Shown piece by piece: positions 17,650-28,205 of a stretch of DNA of 64,000 nt. The notes beneath the pieces are model-generated. The model worked only from the letters and a program-made list of their open reading frames with translations, did not search any database and was not told the origin of the DNA. This DNA is from Variovorax sp. Root411 (lineage in GTDB: Bacteria; Pseudomonadota; Gammaproteobacteria; Burkholderiales; Burkholderiaceae_C), in the NCBI RefSeq assembly GCF_001425205.1, contig NZ_LMDW01000016.1:558001-622000 (forward strand), read 5' to 3'. Each line of letters starts with the position of its first letter. The stretch's first letter is position 1. A program made the position numbers and the translations under genes.

Positions 17650-18209
17650 GCCGCACCTCCCCAGCTGCTGCCGCACCGGGCCGCCAACGCCTTGAGCCCG
17701 CGGTGGATGCCGACCTTCACGGCCGACTCCGACATGCCGATCAGGCTCGCGGTTTCCGCCACCGACAGGCCTTCGATCTTCACGTGCACGATCGGCAGGC
17801 GCTGGCGCTCGGGCAGGGTCTCGAGCAGGCCACCGAGGTCGCGCTTGGCATCGCTGGCCTCCTCGGCCGATTCGGTGAACACGGCCAGGTCGTCATCCAG
17901 CGGGTCATGCAGGTCTTCGCGGACCGACTTGGCGCGCAGCAGGTCGATCATCTTGTAGCGCGCAATCGCATGCACCCAGGCCGTCAGCGGCTGGTCGCTC
18001 TGGTAGGTGTGGCGCTGGTTGTGCATGGCGAGCAGGCATTCCTGGACGAGGTCTTCCACTTCATCGGGCCAGCCAAAGAGGCGCTTGCCCAGAAAGGCGC
18101 GCAGGTGCGCGCTGAGTCGCTGCAGGAAGTCGCGGTAGGCCTTCGCGTCGCCCTCGAGGCCGCGAAGGAACAGGCTGCGCAGCGCCGCTTCCGCGTCGCT
18201 CGGGTTCAT
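17646..18209 (-). CDS. ECF-family RNA polymerase sigma factor (SigF-like)
   Basis: ECF sigma factor of 187 residues from ATG 18209 (another Met lies nine codons upstream). Region 2 at about 25-95 includes the DLVQECLLAMH and AWVHAIARYKMIDLLR segments; region 4 at about 125-180 includes the helix-turn-helix SVAETASLIGMSESAVKVGI. Partner of the DUF1109 protein encoded next. The group responds to oxidative or metal stress in other proteobacteria; the signal here is unknown. Divergent from the URC operon. Confidence 0.9.
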   Translation of the reverse strand: MNPSDAEAALRSLFLRGLEGDAKAYRDFLQRLSAHLRAFLGKRLFGWPDEVEDLVQECLLAMHNQRHTYQSDQPLTAWVHAIARYKMIDLLRAKSVREDLHDPLDDDLAVFTESAEEASDAKRDLGGLLETLPERQRLPIVHVKIEGLSVAETASLIGMSESAVKVGIHRGLKALAARCGSSWGGAA

Positions 18210-18297
18210 CCTGCTGCCTATTGTGTTTCGTGCCATCGGGCCGGCCGGTTACAGCCGCGTCGAAAAAAGATTCCGGCTGATTGTGCCCAAGCCACCC

Positions 18298-18307
18298 GCT
18301 TGCAAGC
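18298..18307 (+). promoter_or_regulatory. Perfect 10-bp palindrome upstream of the URC operon
   Basis: GCTTGCAAGC in the 139 bp between the divergent sigma factor and URC1 genes. It could be an operator for either direction, but no regulator gene for the URC operon is in the window. A Shine-Dalgarno-like GAGGG precedes URC1. Weak evidence. Confidence 0.25.
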
Positions 18308-18348
18308 GCCACACGCCATCGGTACATTGTGTTTTTTGAGGGCCTCCA

Positions 18349-19655
<1,307 letters not shown>

Positions 19656-19659
<4 letters not shown>

Positions 19660-21065
19660 GCAACAGCCACGACAAATTCGACAACATGCCGGTCGACGGA
19701 TCGGGCAGCTTGCCGCCGGGCGGCGCGGGCGAGATCGACCCGTCCATCGAATTCACCGCCGACACCGCGCACCCTGCCGGCGCGGCCAGCCTGCTGCGCA
19801 CCACGGCCGCCATCCGGCAGCGCGCGGGCGCCCTGCTGGCGCGTGCGCGCCGGGGCGAATCGCAGTGGTTCCGCATCGGCGGCGACGACACGCTCGAAGA
19901 CGCCGCGCGCACCGTCGCGGAGGTCACGCGCGAGCGCTATCCGTGGGACACCATCCCGTACCACAGCCGCTGGCGCCATTTCGAGGCGGGGGGCGTCGAC
20001 CGGCTGAAGCAGTTGGACGAGTTGCTCGGTCCGCGCATCGATGCGCGGCAGCGCGCCCGCGCGCACATTGATCTCGTGCTGGTGAGCGTGCTGCTCGACG
20101 CCGGTGCAGGCCCGGACTGGGGCTACACCGAGCCGGCCACGGGCGCGCGCTTCACTCGTTCCGAAGGGCTGGGCGTGGCGAGCTTCCACGCATTCACCAG
20201 CGGGCTTTTCTCGTCCGACCCCGACCGGCCGCTGCAGGCCGATGCGGCCGGGCTGCGTGGTCTCGTGACCGACAGGCTCGGCGATGCCTTCCAGGTCAGC
20301 ACGGTCAATCCGCTGGTCGGCCTGACCGGCCGCGCGGTGCTGCTGCGCCGGCTCGGCGAAGCAATGAGCGAACAACCCGAGACCTTCGGCGACGATGGCC
20401 GGCCCGCGGGCATGTTCGACGCACTGGTAGCGCCCTTCGGTGCCGCCGCGCCACCCACGGCCGAGATCACAGCGCACCAGATCCTGTCCCTGTTGCTCGA
20501 AACGCTTTCGGGCATCTGGCCTTCCGCCAATGCCGTCGACAGCATCGCCGCCGACGGCAGCGACAGCGCAGGCGGCATCGGCTCGGGCGACCCGGCGCTG
20601 GCGCTGGGCGACTGCTGGCGCCACAGCGCGGTGCGCGGCCCCGGCCTCACCAATGGCTGGATGCCCTTCCACAAGCTTTCGCAGTGGCTCACGTACTCGC
20701 TGCTCGAGCCCTTCGAGTGGGCCGGCGTGAAGGTGCGGCACCTCGACGCACTCACCGCCCTGCCCGAATACCGCAACGGCGGCCTGCTGATCGACAGCGG
20801 CGTGATCGTGCCCAAGGACCCGGCCTTTCTCGCCCGCCATTGGAAGGCTGGCGACGAGTTCATCGTCGAGTGGCGCGCGCTGACCGTGGCGCTGCTCGAC
20901 GAGGTGGCGCCGCGTGTGCGCAAGGTGCTCGACCGCACCGAGGAAGAGCTGCCGCTGGCCTGCGTGCTCGAAGGCGGCACCTGGGCGGCGGGCCGGGCTC
21001 TGGCACAGCGCTTGCGTAACGGTGCTCCGCCTCTGCTGATCGAGAGCGACGGCACTGTCTTCTAG
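19656..21065 (+). CDS. URC4/urg3 family protein (DUF1688)
   Basis: Protein of 469 residues of the DUF1688 family, recognised by GESQWFRIGGD, RYPWDTIPYHSRWRHFEAGG, EGLGVASFHAFTSG and the C-terminal EYRNGGLLIDSGVIVPKD. URC4 works with URC1 in uracil breakdown; its catalytic chemistry is not well defined in what I know. The first about 40 residues are low-complexity. ATG 19656 overlaps the URC1 stop by 4 bp, implying coupled translation; the longer open frame upstream lies within URC1. Confidence 0.86.
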
Positions 21066-21099
21066 ACTCCCGGTTTTCAGCAACGATAGAAAAAATCCA

Positions 21100-21729
<630 letters not shown>

Positions 21730-21732
21730 GGC

Positions 21733-21830
21733 TCGCCCCCAGGCTGCGCGCACTTCGTGTCGCTACGCCTTCCCCCTACCGGGGGCAACACCTGCGGCCC
21801 GGCAAAGCCGGTTCCGCGGTGTTTCTGGAA
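21733..21830 (+). repeat. GC-rich intergenic hairpin element (copy 1)
   Basis: Non-coding DNA between upp and the BmpA-like gene, containing CCCCCTACCGGGGG and a hairpin from AACACC (21787) to GGTGTT (about 21822) with the inner stem CCGGC-AAA-GCCGG. It resembles a repeat scattered between genes in Comamonadaceae genomes. It may end or attenuate the urc transcript. Confidence 0.6.
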
Positions 21831-21885
21831 CAGGCGCGAGTGATTTTCAACCGCATGTACTTTTCATAAACCGAGGAGAAGCACC

Positions 21886-22890
21886 GTGACAGCACGCCGC
21901 CAGTTGATCATCCGTTCCGTCGCCATTGCCGCATCGCTTGCGGCGGGCACACCCGGCCTTGCGCTCGCGCAGCAGGCCAAGCTGAAGGTGGCGGCGGTGT
22001 ACACCGTGCCCTTCGAGCAGCAATGGGTGGGCCGCATCCACAAGGCGCTGAAGGCGGCCGAGGCGCGCGGCGAGATCGAATACAAGGCCACCGAGAACGT
22101 CAGCAACGCCGACTACGAACGCGTGATGCGCGAGTACGCCACCGGCGGCAACCAGCTGATCCTGGGCGAGGTGTTCGGCGTGGAAGCGGCTGCACGCAAG
22201 GTGGCCAGGGACTTTCCCAAGGTGGCCTTCCTGATGGGCTCGTCGCTCAAGCCGCAGGCGCCCAACTTCAGCGTGTTCGACAACTACATCCAGGAGCCGG
22301 CCTACCTGAGCGGCATGGTCGCGGGCGGCATGACGAAGAGCAACCGCATCGGCATGGTCGGCGGCTTCCCGATCCCCGAGGTCAACCGCCTGATGAACGC
22401 GTTCATGGCCGGCGCGAAGGAAACGAATCCGAAGGTGGAGTTCAGCGTGAGCTTCATCAACAGCTGGTTCGACCCGCCGAAAGCCAAGGAAGCAGCCTTC
22501 GCCATGATCGACAAGGGCGCCGACGTGATGTACGCCGAGCGCTTCGGCGTCTCTGACGCGGCCAAGGAAAAGGGCAAGCTCGCCATCGGCAACGTGATCG
22601 ACACGCAGGGCCAGTACCCCGACACGGTGGTGGCCTCCGCCCTGTGGAACTTCGAGCCCGCTGCCGACCGCGCGATCAAGCTCGTGAAGGAAGGCAAGTT
22701 CACGGCCGAGGACTACGGCGTGTACGCACAGATGAAGCACAAGGGCTCCGAGCTCGCGCCGCTGGGCACCTTCGAGAAGAAGGTGCCGGCCGACATCGTC
22801 GCCAAGGTGAAGGCGAGGCAGGCCGACATCCTGTCGGGCAAGTTCACGGTGAAGGTGGACGACAGCCAGCCCAAGTCCACCGCAAAGTAA
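21886..22890 (+). CDS. BmpA/PnrA-like nucleoside (purine/pyrimidine) binding protein of an ABC importer
   Basis: Periplasmic binding protein of 334 residues from GTG 21886, with a Shine-Dalgarno GAGGAG just before it. Signal peptide SVAIAASLAAGTPGLALA, cleaved before QQ. The body is a Bmp/PnrA domain (VYTVPFEQQWVGRIHKAL, GFPIPEVNRLMNAF, VMYAERFGVSDAAKEKG). No lipobox Cys, so it is soluble in the periplasm. It delivers nucleosides or nucleobases to the transporter encoded downstream and overlaps the nucleosidase start (TAATG). Confidence 0.9.
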   Translation: MTARRQLIIRSVAIAASLAAGTPGLALAQQAKLKVAAVYTVPFEQQWVGRIHKALKAAEARGEIEYKATENVSNADYERVMREYATGGNQLILGEVFGVEAAARKVARDFPKVAFLMGSSLKPQAPNFSVFDNYIQEPAYLSGMVAGGMTKSNRIGMVGGFPIPEVNRLMNAFMAGAKETNPKVEFSVSFINSWFDPPKAKEAAFAMIDKGADVMYAERFGVSDAAKEKGKLAIGNVIDTQGQYPDTVVASALWNFEPAADRAIKLVKEGKFTAEDYGVYAQMKHKGSELAPLGTFEKKVPADIVAKVKARQADILSGKFTVKVDDSQPKSTAK

Positions 22891-23837
22891 TGACGCCGAT
22901 GACGACGATCCGCTGGCGTTTTCTTATCGCGGCCGGTGCGCTGGCCCTCGGCCTGAGCGGCTGCGCCGGTGTTTCCAAAGGCATCGCCAGCACCACGCGG
23001 CTCGACGACGCGCCCCGCATCGCAGTGCTCTCGGCCTTCGAACCCGAGCTCAAGCTGCTGCTGACGCGCCTGCAAGGCCCGGTGAAATACAGCGTGAACG
23101 GCGTAGAGTTCACCACCGGCACGCTCGAAGGCAAGCCCGTGGTGCTGTTCCTCTCGGGCATCAGCATGACGAACGCGACGATGAACACGCAGCTCGTGCT
23201 CGACCGATTCCGCGTCACGAACATCGTGTTCAGCGGCATCGCAGGCGGCGTGAATCCGTCGTTGCACGTCGGCGACGTCACGGTGGCGGCCCAGTGGGGC
23301 CAGTACCTCGAAGTACTGATGGCGCGCGAAACCGCGCCCGGCAAGTACACGGCGCCCCCCTTCATCACCGACGCCACGCTGCCCAACTTCGGCATGATGC
23401 ATCCGCGGCCCGTGGAGGTGCGCTCGGCGGCGCATCCGCAGATCGTGCGCAAGTTCTGGTTCGAGGCCGACCCGAAGATGCTGGAGGTGGCACGCGGCAT
23501 CCGCAACGTCGACCTTGCCAACTGCAGCGCCGGCAAGTGCCTGCCGCGCAAGCCGCAGCTGGTGGTGGGCGGCAACGGCGTCTCGGGCCAGGCCTTCATG
23601 GACAACAAGGCCTACCGCGAATACACCTACAAGACCTTCCAGGCCAACGTGCTCGACATGGAAACCGCAGCCGTGGGCATGGTCGCCTACAGCAACGGCG
23701 TGCCATACATCGCCTTCCGATCGCTCAGCGACCTCGCGGGCGGCGGCGACGGCGAGAACGAGATGGGCACCTTCATGGGCATTGCGGCGGACAACTCGGC
23801 CAAGGTCATGCTGGCGTTCCTGGCTGCGTGGAAGTGA
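22890..23837 (+). CDS. Exported lipoprotein nucleosidase (PNP/MTAN-family)
   Basis: Protein of 315 residues starting at ATG 22890, overlapping the BmpA-like stop. A lipoprotein signal ends in LALGLSGCAG (Cys near residue 25). The mature part is a phosphorylase/nucleosidase fold: IAVLSAFEPELKLLL, IVFSGIAGGVNPSL, VLDMETAAVGMVA and IAFRSLSDLAGG, where the DMETAA Glu and SD Asp match MTA/SAH nucleosidase active-site residues. Most relatives are cytosolic; a lipid-anchored form suggests hydrolysis of nucleosides to bases outside the inner membrane before uptake. Substrate inferred. Confidence 0.82.
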   Translation: MTPMTTIRWRFLIAAGALALGLSGCAGVSKGIASTTRLDDAPRIAVLSAFEPELKLLLTRLQGPVKYSVNGVEFTTGTLEGKPVVLFLSGISMTNATMNTQLVLDRFRVTNIVFSGIAGGVNPSLHVGDVTVAAQWGQYLEVLMARETAPGKYTAPPFITDATLPNFGMMHPRPVEVRSAAHPQIVRKFWFEADPKMLEVARGIRNVDLANCSAGKCLPRKPQLVVGGNGVSGQAFMDNKAYREYTYKTFQANVLDMETAAVGMVAYSNGVPYIAFRSLSDLAGGGDGENEMGTFMGIAADNSAKVMLAFLAAWK

Positions 23838-23847
23838 TCCCGTCTTT

Positions 23848-23967
23848 GCTCCCTCCCCCGCTGGGGGAGGGCTGGGGCGGGGGCACGCGGCCTTCGATCG
23901 ATCACGGTAGTGCGGCGAGCGCCGCTTGCCCCCATCCCAGCCTTCCCCCGGAAGGGGAAGGAGCAAG
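23848..23967 (+). repeat. Double-hairpin GC-rich intergenic element (copy 2)
   Basis: About 120 bp between the nucleosidase and ATPase genes. Left hairpin CCCTCCCCC-GCT-GGGGGAGGG (23851-23871), right hairpin CCTTCCCC to GGGGAAGG (23941-23962), with GAGCGCCGCTTGCCCCC between them. The right end carries AAGGAG at a good distance for the ATG at 23974. It matches copy 3 with the two hairpins in reversed order. Confidence 0.75.
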
Positions 23968-23973
23968 ACCTTC

Positions 23974-25581
23974 ATGAACACCACGACCGTTCTCCGCCTC
24001 CAAGGCATCACCAAGCGCTTCGGCTCCCTCGTCGCCAACGACGCCATTTCCCTCGACCTGCAGGCCGGCGAGGTGCTCGCGCTGCTCGGGGAGAACGGCG
24101 CCGGCAAGTCGACGCTGATGTCCATCCTGTTCGGCCACTACGTCGCCGACGAAGGCGGCATCGAAGTCTTCGGCGCACCGCTGCCACCGGGCAACCCGAA
24201 AGCCGCGCTCGCCGCCGGCGTGGGCATGGTGCACCAGCATTTCACGCTGGCCGACAACCTCAGCGTGCTCGACAACGTGATGATGGGCACCGAGCCGCTG
24301 TGGCACCCGGTGTCGCGCCGCGCCGCCGCACGCACCAGGCTGCTCGAGGTGGCCCGGCGCTTCGGCCTGCCGGTGCAGCCTGATGCGCAGATCGGCAGCC
24401 TCTCGGTTGGCGAGCGCCAGCGCGTGGAAATCCTCAAGGCGCTGTACCGCGGCGCGCGCATCCTGATCCTCGACGAGCCGACCGCCGTGCTCACGCCGCA
24501 GGAAAGCGAGGCGTTGCTCGCAACGCTCGCGCAGATGGTGGCGCAGGGCCTGTCGGTGATCTTCATCAGCCACAAGCTCGGCGAGGTGCTGCGCGTGTCG
24601 CACCGCATTGCCGTGCTGCGCGGCGGCAAGCTGGTGGCGCAGGCGCGCACCGCCGACACCACCCAGGCGCAGCTCGCGCTGTGGATGGTCGGGCATGCGG
24701 TCGATGCGCCGCAGCGGCGGCCGGCCGGGTCGGTGGGCGATGCGGTCTGTGTGCTCGATCACGTGAGCACCGCATCGGACAAGGACGGCGGGCGGGACCA
24801 TTCAGCCGGCCTTCGCGAGGTATCGCTGACGCTGCGCGCTGGCGAGATCACCGCCATTGCGGGCGTCTCCGGCAACGGCCAGGTGGCGCTCGCCGAGCTG
24901 CTGAGCGGCACGCGCCGCGCAACGGCCGGCACGGCGCAGTTGATGGGACGCGCATTGCCGCCCTCGCCCGCCCGGCTGGTGCAGCGCGGCGTTGCGCGCA
25001 TCCCGGAAGACCGGCATGCCGTCGGCGTGGTCGGTGATCTGCCGGTGTGGGAGAACGCGGTGTCGGAACGGCTGCGCAGCCCGGTGTTCTCGCGCTGGTC
25101 GTGGATCGTGAGGCGCGCCACCGCCCGGCTGCATGCGCGGCGCATCGAGAAGGCATTCGACGTGCGCGGCGCCGGTCTGATGGCGCCGGCCCGTTCGCTC
25201 TCCGGCGGGAACATGCAGAAACTGATCCTTGGGCGTGCACTGCTCGCGCCGGAGCAGCCCGAAGCTGCCAGGGGCGACGACAGCAGGAAGCACCCGCACC
25301 GCGCGCCGCGCCTGATCGTCGCGCACCAGCCGACCTGGGGCCTCGACATCGGCGCGGTGGCCTATGTGCAGCAGCAACTGATTGCCGCACGCGATGCTGG
25401 CGCGGCCGTGCTGCTGATCTCTGACGACCTCGACGAAGTGCTCGCGCTCGGCGATCGCGTGGCCGTGATGCATGACGGCCACCTGGGCGAAGCCCGTCCG
25501 GCCGCGGCTTGGACGCGCGAAGCCATCGGGCTTGCCATGGCCGGCGCGACGGCGCCTCAAGCCAAGGAGGTGGCACCATGA
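23974..25581 (+). CDS. ABC transporter ATP-binding protein, nucleoside uptake (two NBDs)
   Basis: Protein of 535 residues with two nucleotide-binding domains. NBD1: Walker A GENGAGKS (39-46), Q-loop MVHQHF, signature LSVGERQRVEIL, Walker B ILILDEPT. NBD2: degenerate Walker A GVSGNGQ, signature LSGGNMQKLILGRAL (408-422) and a non-canonical Walker B LIVAHQPTWGLD, as in the NupO/YufO family. An extra segment of about 16 residues (425-446, rich in Glu, Arg, Asp and His) sits between signature and Walker B. ATG 23974 is chosen because the codons before it belong to the repeat element. Energises import with the two permeases that follow. Confidence 0.9.
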   Translation: MNTTTVLRLQGITKRFGSLVANDAISLDLQAGEVLALLGENGAGKSTLMSILFGHYVADEGGIEVFGAPLPPGNPKAALAAGVGMVHQHFTLADNLSVLDNVMMGTEPLWHPVSRRAAARTRLLEVARRFGLPVQPDAQIGSLSVGERQRVEILKALYRGARILILDEPTAVLTPQESEALLATLAQMVAQGLSVIFISHKLGEVLRVSHRIAVLRGGKLVAQARTADTTQAQLALWMVGHAVDAPQRRPAGSVGDAVCVLDHVSTASDKDGGRDHSAGLREVSLTLRAGEITAIAGVSGNGQVALAELLSGTRRATAGTAQLMGRALPPSPARLVQRGVARIPEDRHAVGVVGDLPVWENAVSERLRSPVFSRWSWIVRRATARLHARRIEKAFDVRGAGLMAPARSLSGGNMQKLILGRALLAPEQPEAARGDDSRKHPHRAPRLIVAHQPTWGLDIGAVAYVQQQLIAARDAGAAVLLISDDLDEVLALGDRVAVMHDGHLGEARPAAAWTREAIGLAMAGATAPQAKEVAP

Positions 25582-26642
25582 TGCGGCTCGAACGACGCCA
25601 CGAGACCTCGCGTGCCGCGCTGGTGCTTGCCCCCATCGGCGCGGTCGTCTTCACCATGGCGGTCAGCGCGCTGCTGGTGCTGTGGGCCGGCGCGCCGGTC
25701 GGCCGCACGTATGCGCTGCTGCTGCAGGGCGGCTTCGGCTCGGTGTTCGCGTGGAGCGAAACGCTGACGCGCGCGATTCCGCTGATCCTCACCGGACTGG
25801 CGGCCACCGTTGCCTTCAAGGCGCGGCTCTTCAACATCGGCGCCGAAGGCCAGCTCTACGCGGGTGCGCTGGCCGCCGTCGCCGTGGGCGGCATGCATGG
25901 CGGCACGGGCTTCGAGCTGTCGCCCTGGCTGCTGTTCCCGCTGATGATGCTGGCGGCAGCAGCAGCCGGCGCGCTGATGCTGCTGGGCCCGGCGCTGATG
26001 AAGAACAAGCTCGGCGTGGACGAGGTCGTCACCACGCTGCTGATCAACTTCATCGTGCTGCTCGGCGTCTCGGCGCTGCTCGACGGGCCGATGAAAGACC
26101 CGAGCGCCATGGGCTGGCCGCAGAGCGTGTCGCTGCAATCCGACCTGGAGCTGGGCAAGCTCATCGCACAGACGCGCGTGCACACCGGGCTGCTGTGGGC
26201 CGTGTCGCTCGCCGTGATGGTGTGGGCCGTCTTCAAGTACACGGTGCTGGGTTTCGACATTCGCGCCGTGGGTGCGAATGCGCGCGCCGCGGCCTTCGCG
26301 GGCGTGCCGGTGACGCGCACCGTGGTCATGGTGGCGCTGCTCTCGGGCGCGCTGGCCGGACTGGCCGGCGCGATCGAGGTGGCGGGCCGCACGAGCTACG
26401 TCACGCTCGACATGTCGCCGGGCTACGGCTACACGGGCATCGTGATCGCGATGCTGGCGGGGCTGCATCCGCTGGGCGTGATCGCGGCCGGCCTGTTCGT
26501 GGCGGGCGTGCTGGTCGGCGCCGACACCATGAGCCGCGCGATCGGCGTGCCGACCTACATTGCGGACGTGATCGTCGCGGCCTCGCTGATCGCGGTGCTG
26601 GTGGCAACGCTGCTGACGCAATACCGGGTGCGATTCAAATGA
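25578..26642 (+). CDS. ABC transporter permease, nucleoside uptake (first subunit)
   Basis: Inner-membrane permease of 354 residues with about eight to ten hydrophobic helices, e.g. ALVLAPIGAVVFTMAV, and the conserved coupling and pore segments ILTGLAATVAFKARLFNIGAEGQ, NKLGVDEVVTTLLINFI and MSPGYGYTGIVIAMLAG of the NupP/BPD_transp_2 type. ATG 25578 overlaps the ATPase stop (ATGA) with AAGGAGGT six bases upstream; ATG 25581 is an equal alternative. It pairs with the second permease. Confidence 0.9.
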   Translation: MMRLERRHETSRAALVLAPIGAVVFTMAVSALLVLWAGAPVGRTYALLLQGGFGSVFAWSETLTRAIPLILTGLAATVAFKARLFNIGAEGQLYAGALAAVAVGGMHGGTGFELSPWLLFPLMMLAAAAAGALMLLGPALMKNKLGVDEVVTTLLINFIVLLGVSALLDGPMKDPSAMGWPQSVSLQSDLELGKLIAQTRVHTGLLWAVSLAVMVWAVFKYTVLGFDIRAVGANARAAAFAGVPVTRTVVMVALLSGALAGLAGAIEVAGRTSYVTLDMSPGYGYTGIVIAMLAGLHPLGVIAAGLFVAGVLVGADTMSRAIGVPTYIADVIVAASLIAVLVATLLTQYRVRFK

Positions 26643-26660
26643 CAGCCTGGCCCTCCCCGG

Positions 26661-26766
26661 TCTTGCCCCTTCCCCTCCCGGGGGAAGGATGGGATGGGGG
26701 CATCGGCCTCCATTTCGAGCGCCGCTTGCCCCCACCCCGCCCCTCCCCCAGCGGGGGAGGGAGAAA
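26661..26766 (+). repeat. Double-hairpin GC-rich intergenic element (copy 3, inverted relative to copy 2)
   Basis: About 106 bp between the two permease genes. Left hairpin CCTTCCCC-TCCCG-GGGGAAGG (26668-26688), right hairpin CCCTCCCCC-AGC-GGGGGAGGG (26741-26761), with GAGCGCCGCTTGCCCCC between. The hairpin order is the reverse of copy 2. Its right end provides the GGGAGG-type ribosome-binding site for the ATG at 26773. Confidence 0.75.
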
Positions 26767-26772
26767 CTCTCC

Positions 26773-27696
26773 ATGACCGACCTGCTCGACATCCTCGCCA
26801 ATCCGGCTTTCTGGGTCGCGGTGCTGCGCATCGCCACGCCGCTGATTCTCGGCACGCTCGGCGTGCTGCTGTGCGAGCGCGCGGGCGTGCTCAACCTCGG
26901 CATCGAAGGGATCATGATCGCGGGCGCCTTCACCGGCTGGCTCGCGGTGTATGCAGGCGCCCCGCTGTGGGTGGGCGTGGGCGTGGCCGCGCTGACGGGC
27001 CTGGTGTTCGGGCTGCTGCACGCCTTTCTCACCGTCGGCCTGGCGTTGTCGCAGCATGTCTCGGGGCTGGGCATCACGCTGCTGGCGACCGCGCTCAGCT
27101 ACTTCGGCTACCGCGTGAGCTTTCCGAAGGTGAACACGCCGCCGACCATCACGCCCTTTGCGCCGATGGACTGGCTGCCCATCCCGATCCTCAATGCCCA
27201 GACCGCGCTCACGCTGTTCGCGCTGCTGCTGGTGCCCATCATCGGCTGGGTGCTGTACCGCACGCCGCTCGGGCTCGCGCTGCGCATGGTCGGCGAGAAC
27301 CCGCAGGCGGCCGAGAGCCAGGGCGTGTCGGTTGCGGCCACGCGCACGGGCGCCATCGTCGCGGGCTCGGCGCTGATGGGCGTGGCGGGCTCGTTCCTCA
27401 CGCTGTCTGCCTTCAACGCCTTCTTCTTCAACATGGTGAACGGCCGCGGCTGGATCTGCGTGGCGCTGGTGGTGTTCGCTTCGTGGCGTCCGGGCAAGGC
27501 GCTGGTCGGCGCGCTGCTGTTCGCGTTTTTCGACGCGCTGCAGCTGCGGCTGCAACAATCGGGCGATGCCGTGCTGCCTTACCAGCTGTACCTCATGCTG
27601 CCGTACCTGCTGTCGGTCTTGGCGCTGGTGCTGGTGGCGCGCAAGGCCAGCTATCCGCAGGCGCTGATGAAGCCGTATCGCAAAGGGGAACGCTGA
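26773..27696 (+). CDS. ABC transporter permease, nucleoside uptake (second subunit)
   Basis: Permease of 307 residues of the NupQ-like BPD_transp_2 family. Signature segments: LCERAGVLNLGIEGIMIAGA, HVSGLGITLLATALSYF and NMVNGRGWICVALVVFASW. About eight to nine TM helices. ATG 26773 follows a GGAGGGAG site supplied by the repeat element; the earlier in-frame codons are repeat DNA. Forms a heterodimeric channel with the preceding permease, fed by the BmpA-like protein. Confidence 0.9.
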   Translation: MTDLLDILANPAFWVAVLRIATPLILGTLGVLLCERAGVLNLGIEGIMIAGAFTGWLAVYAGAPLWVGVGVAALTGLVFGLLHAFLTVGLALSQHVSGLGITLLATALSYFGYRVSFPKVNTPPTITPFAPMDWLPIPILNAQTALTLFALLLVPIIGWVLYRTPLGLALRMVGENPQAAESQGVSVAATRTGAIVAGSALMGVAGSFLTLSAFNAFFFNMVNGRGWICVALVVFASWRPGKALVGALLFAFFDALQLRLQQSGDAVLPYQLYLMLPYLLSVLALVLVARKASYPQALMKPYRKGER

Positions 27697-28160
27697 TGAC
27701 CACCATGACCGCCACCGCCATGCGAGGCGCACTGCTAGCGGCATTGCTGACGCTGGGTGGCAAGGGGGCTCATGCGCTGGGCATGAACTACGGCTACGAG
27801 GCCTTCAGCACGGCCGACGCCGTAACCTGGGTGCAGATGTGCGGCACCTGGGGCAAGGACCACCACGGCACCTACCGCGTCGTGCACGCCGAGCAATACG
27901 CGCAGTCATTCCTCTACGTGCAGTGGATGGCGCGTGACGCCAACGGCAGCCTGCATGCAGAGCACACGGTGGCGATCGCCGAGCTCGACAACGACCACGC
28001 CGAAATCTCGCTGTCCGACCTCACCTGCCGCGCCACGCCGCGCGGCATCGTGGTGACGGCCAAGGCCGATTCGGGGCACGATGAGAAGCTGCGCCGAGTG
28101 ACCATCGAGGTCGGGCCGGCGCCGGGGCAGTACCGGTATCGGGCGCAGAACACGCGCTGA
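27696..28160 (+). CDS. Small secreted protein of unknown function in the urc operon
   Basis: Protein of 154 residues from ATG 27696, overlapping the permease stop (TGATG). A signal peptide (MRGALLAALLTLGGKGAHA, from the third Met) precedes a mature domain of about 125 residues with AVTWVQMCGTWGKDHHGTYRVVHAEQ, predicted beta-rich, with two Cys that could pair. I recognise no family. Its place inside the transport and deaminase block suggests a periplasmic role with nucleosides or bases; that is inference. Confidence 0.7.
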   Translation: MTTMTATAMRGALLAALLTLGGKGAHALGMNYGYEAFSTADAVTWVQMCGTWGKDHHGTYRVVHAEQYAQSFLYVQWMARDANGSLHAEHTVAIAELDNDHAEISLSDLTCRATPRGIVVTAKADSGHDEKLRRVTIEVGPAPGQYRYRAQNTR

Positions 28161-28205
28161 AGTGCCGGCGCTCGATCGAAAACAGAACACGCAAAGGCCG
28201 CCACG

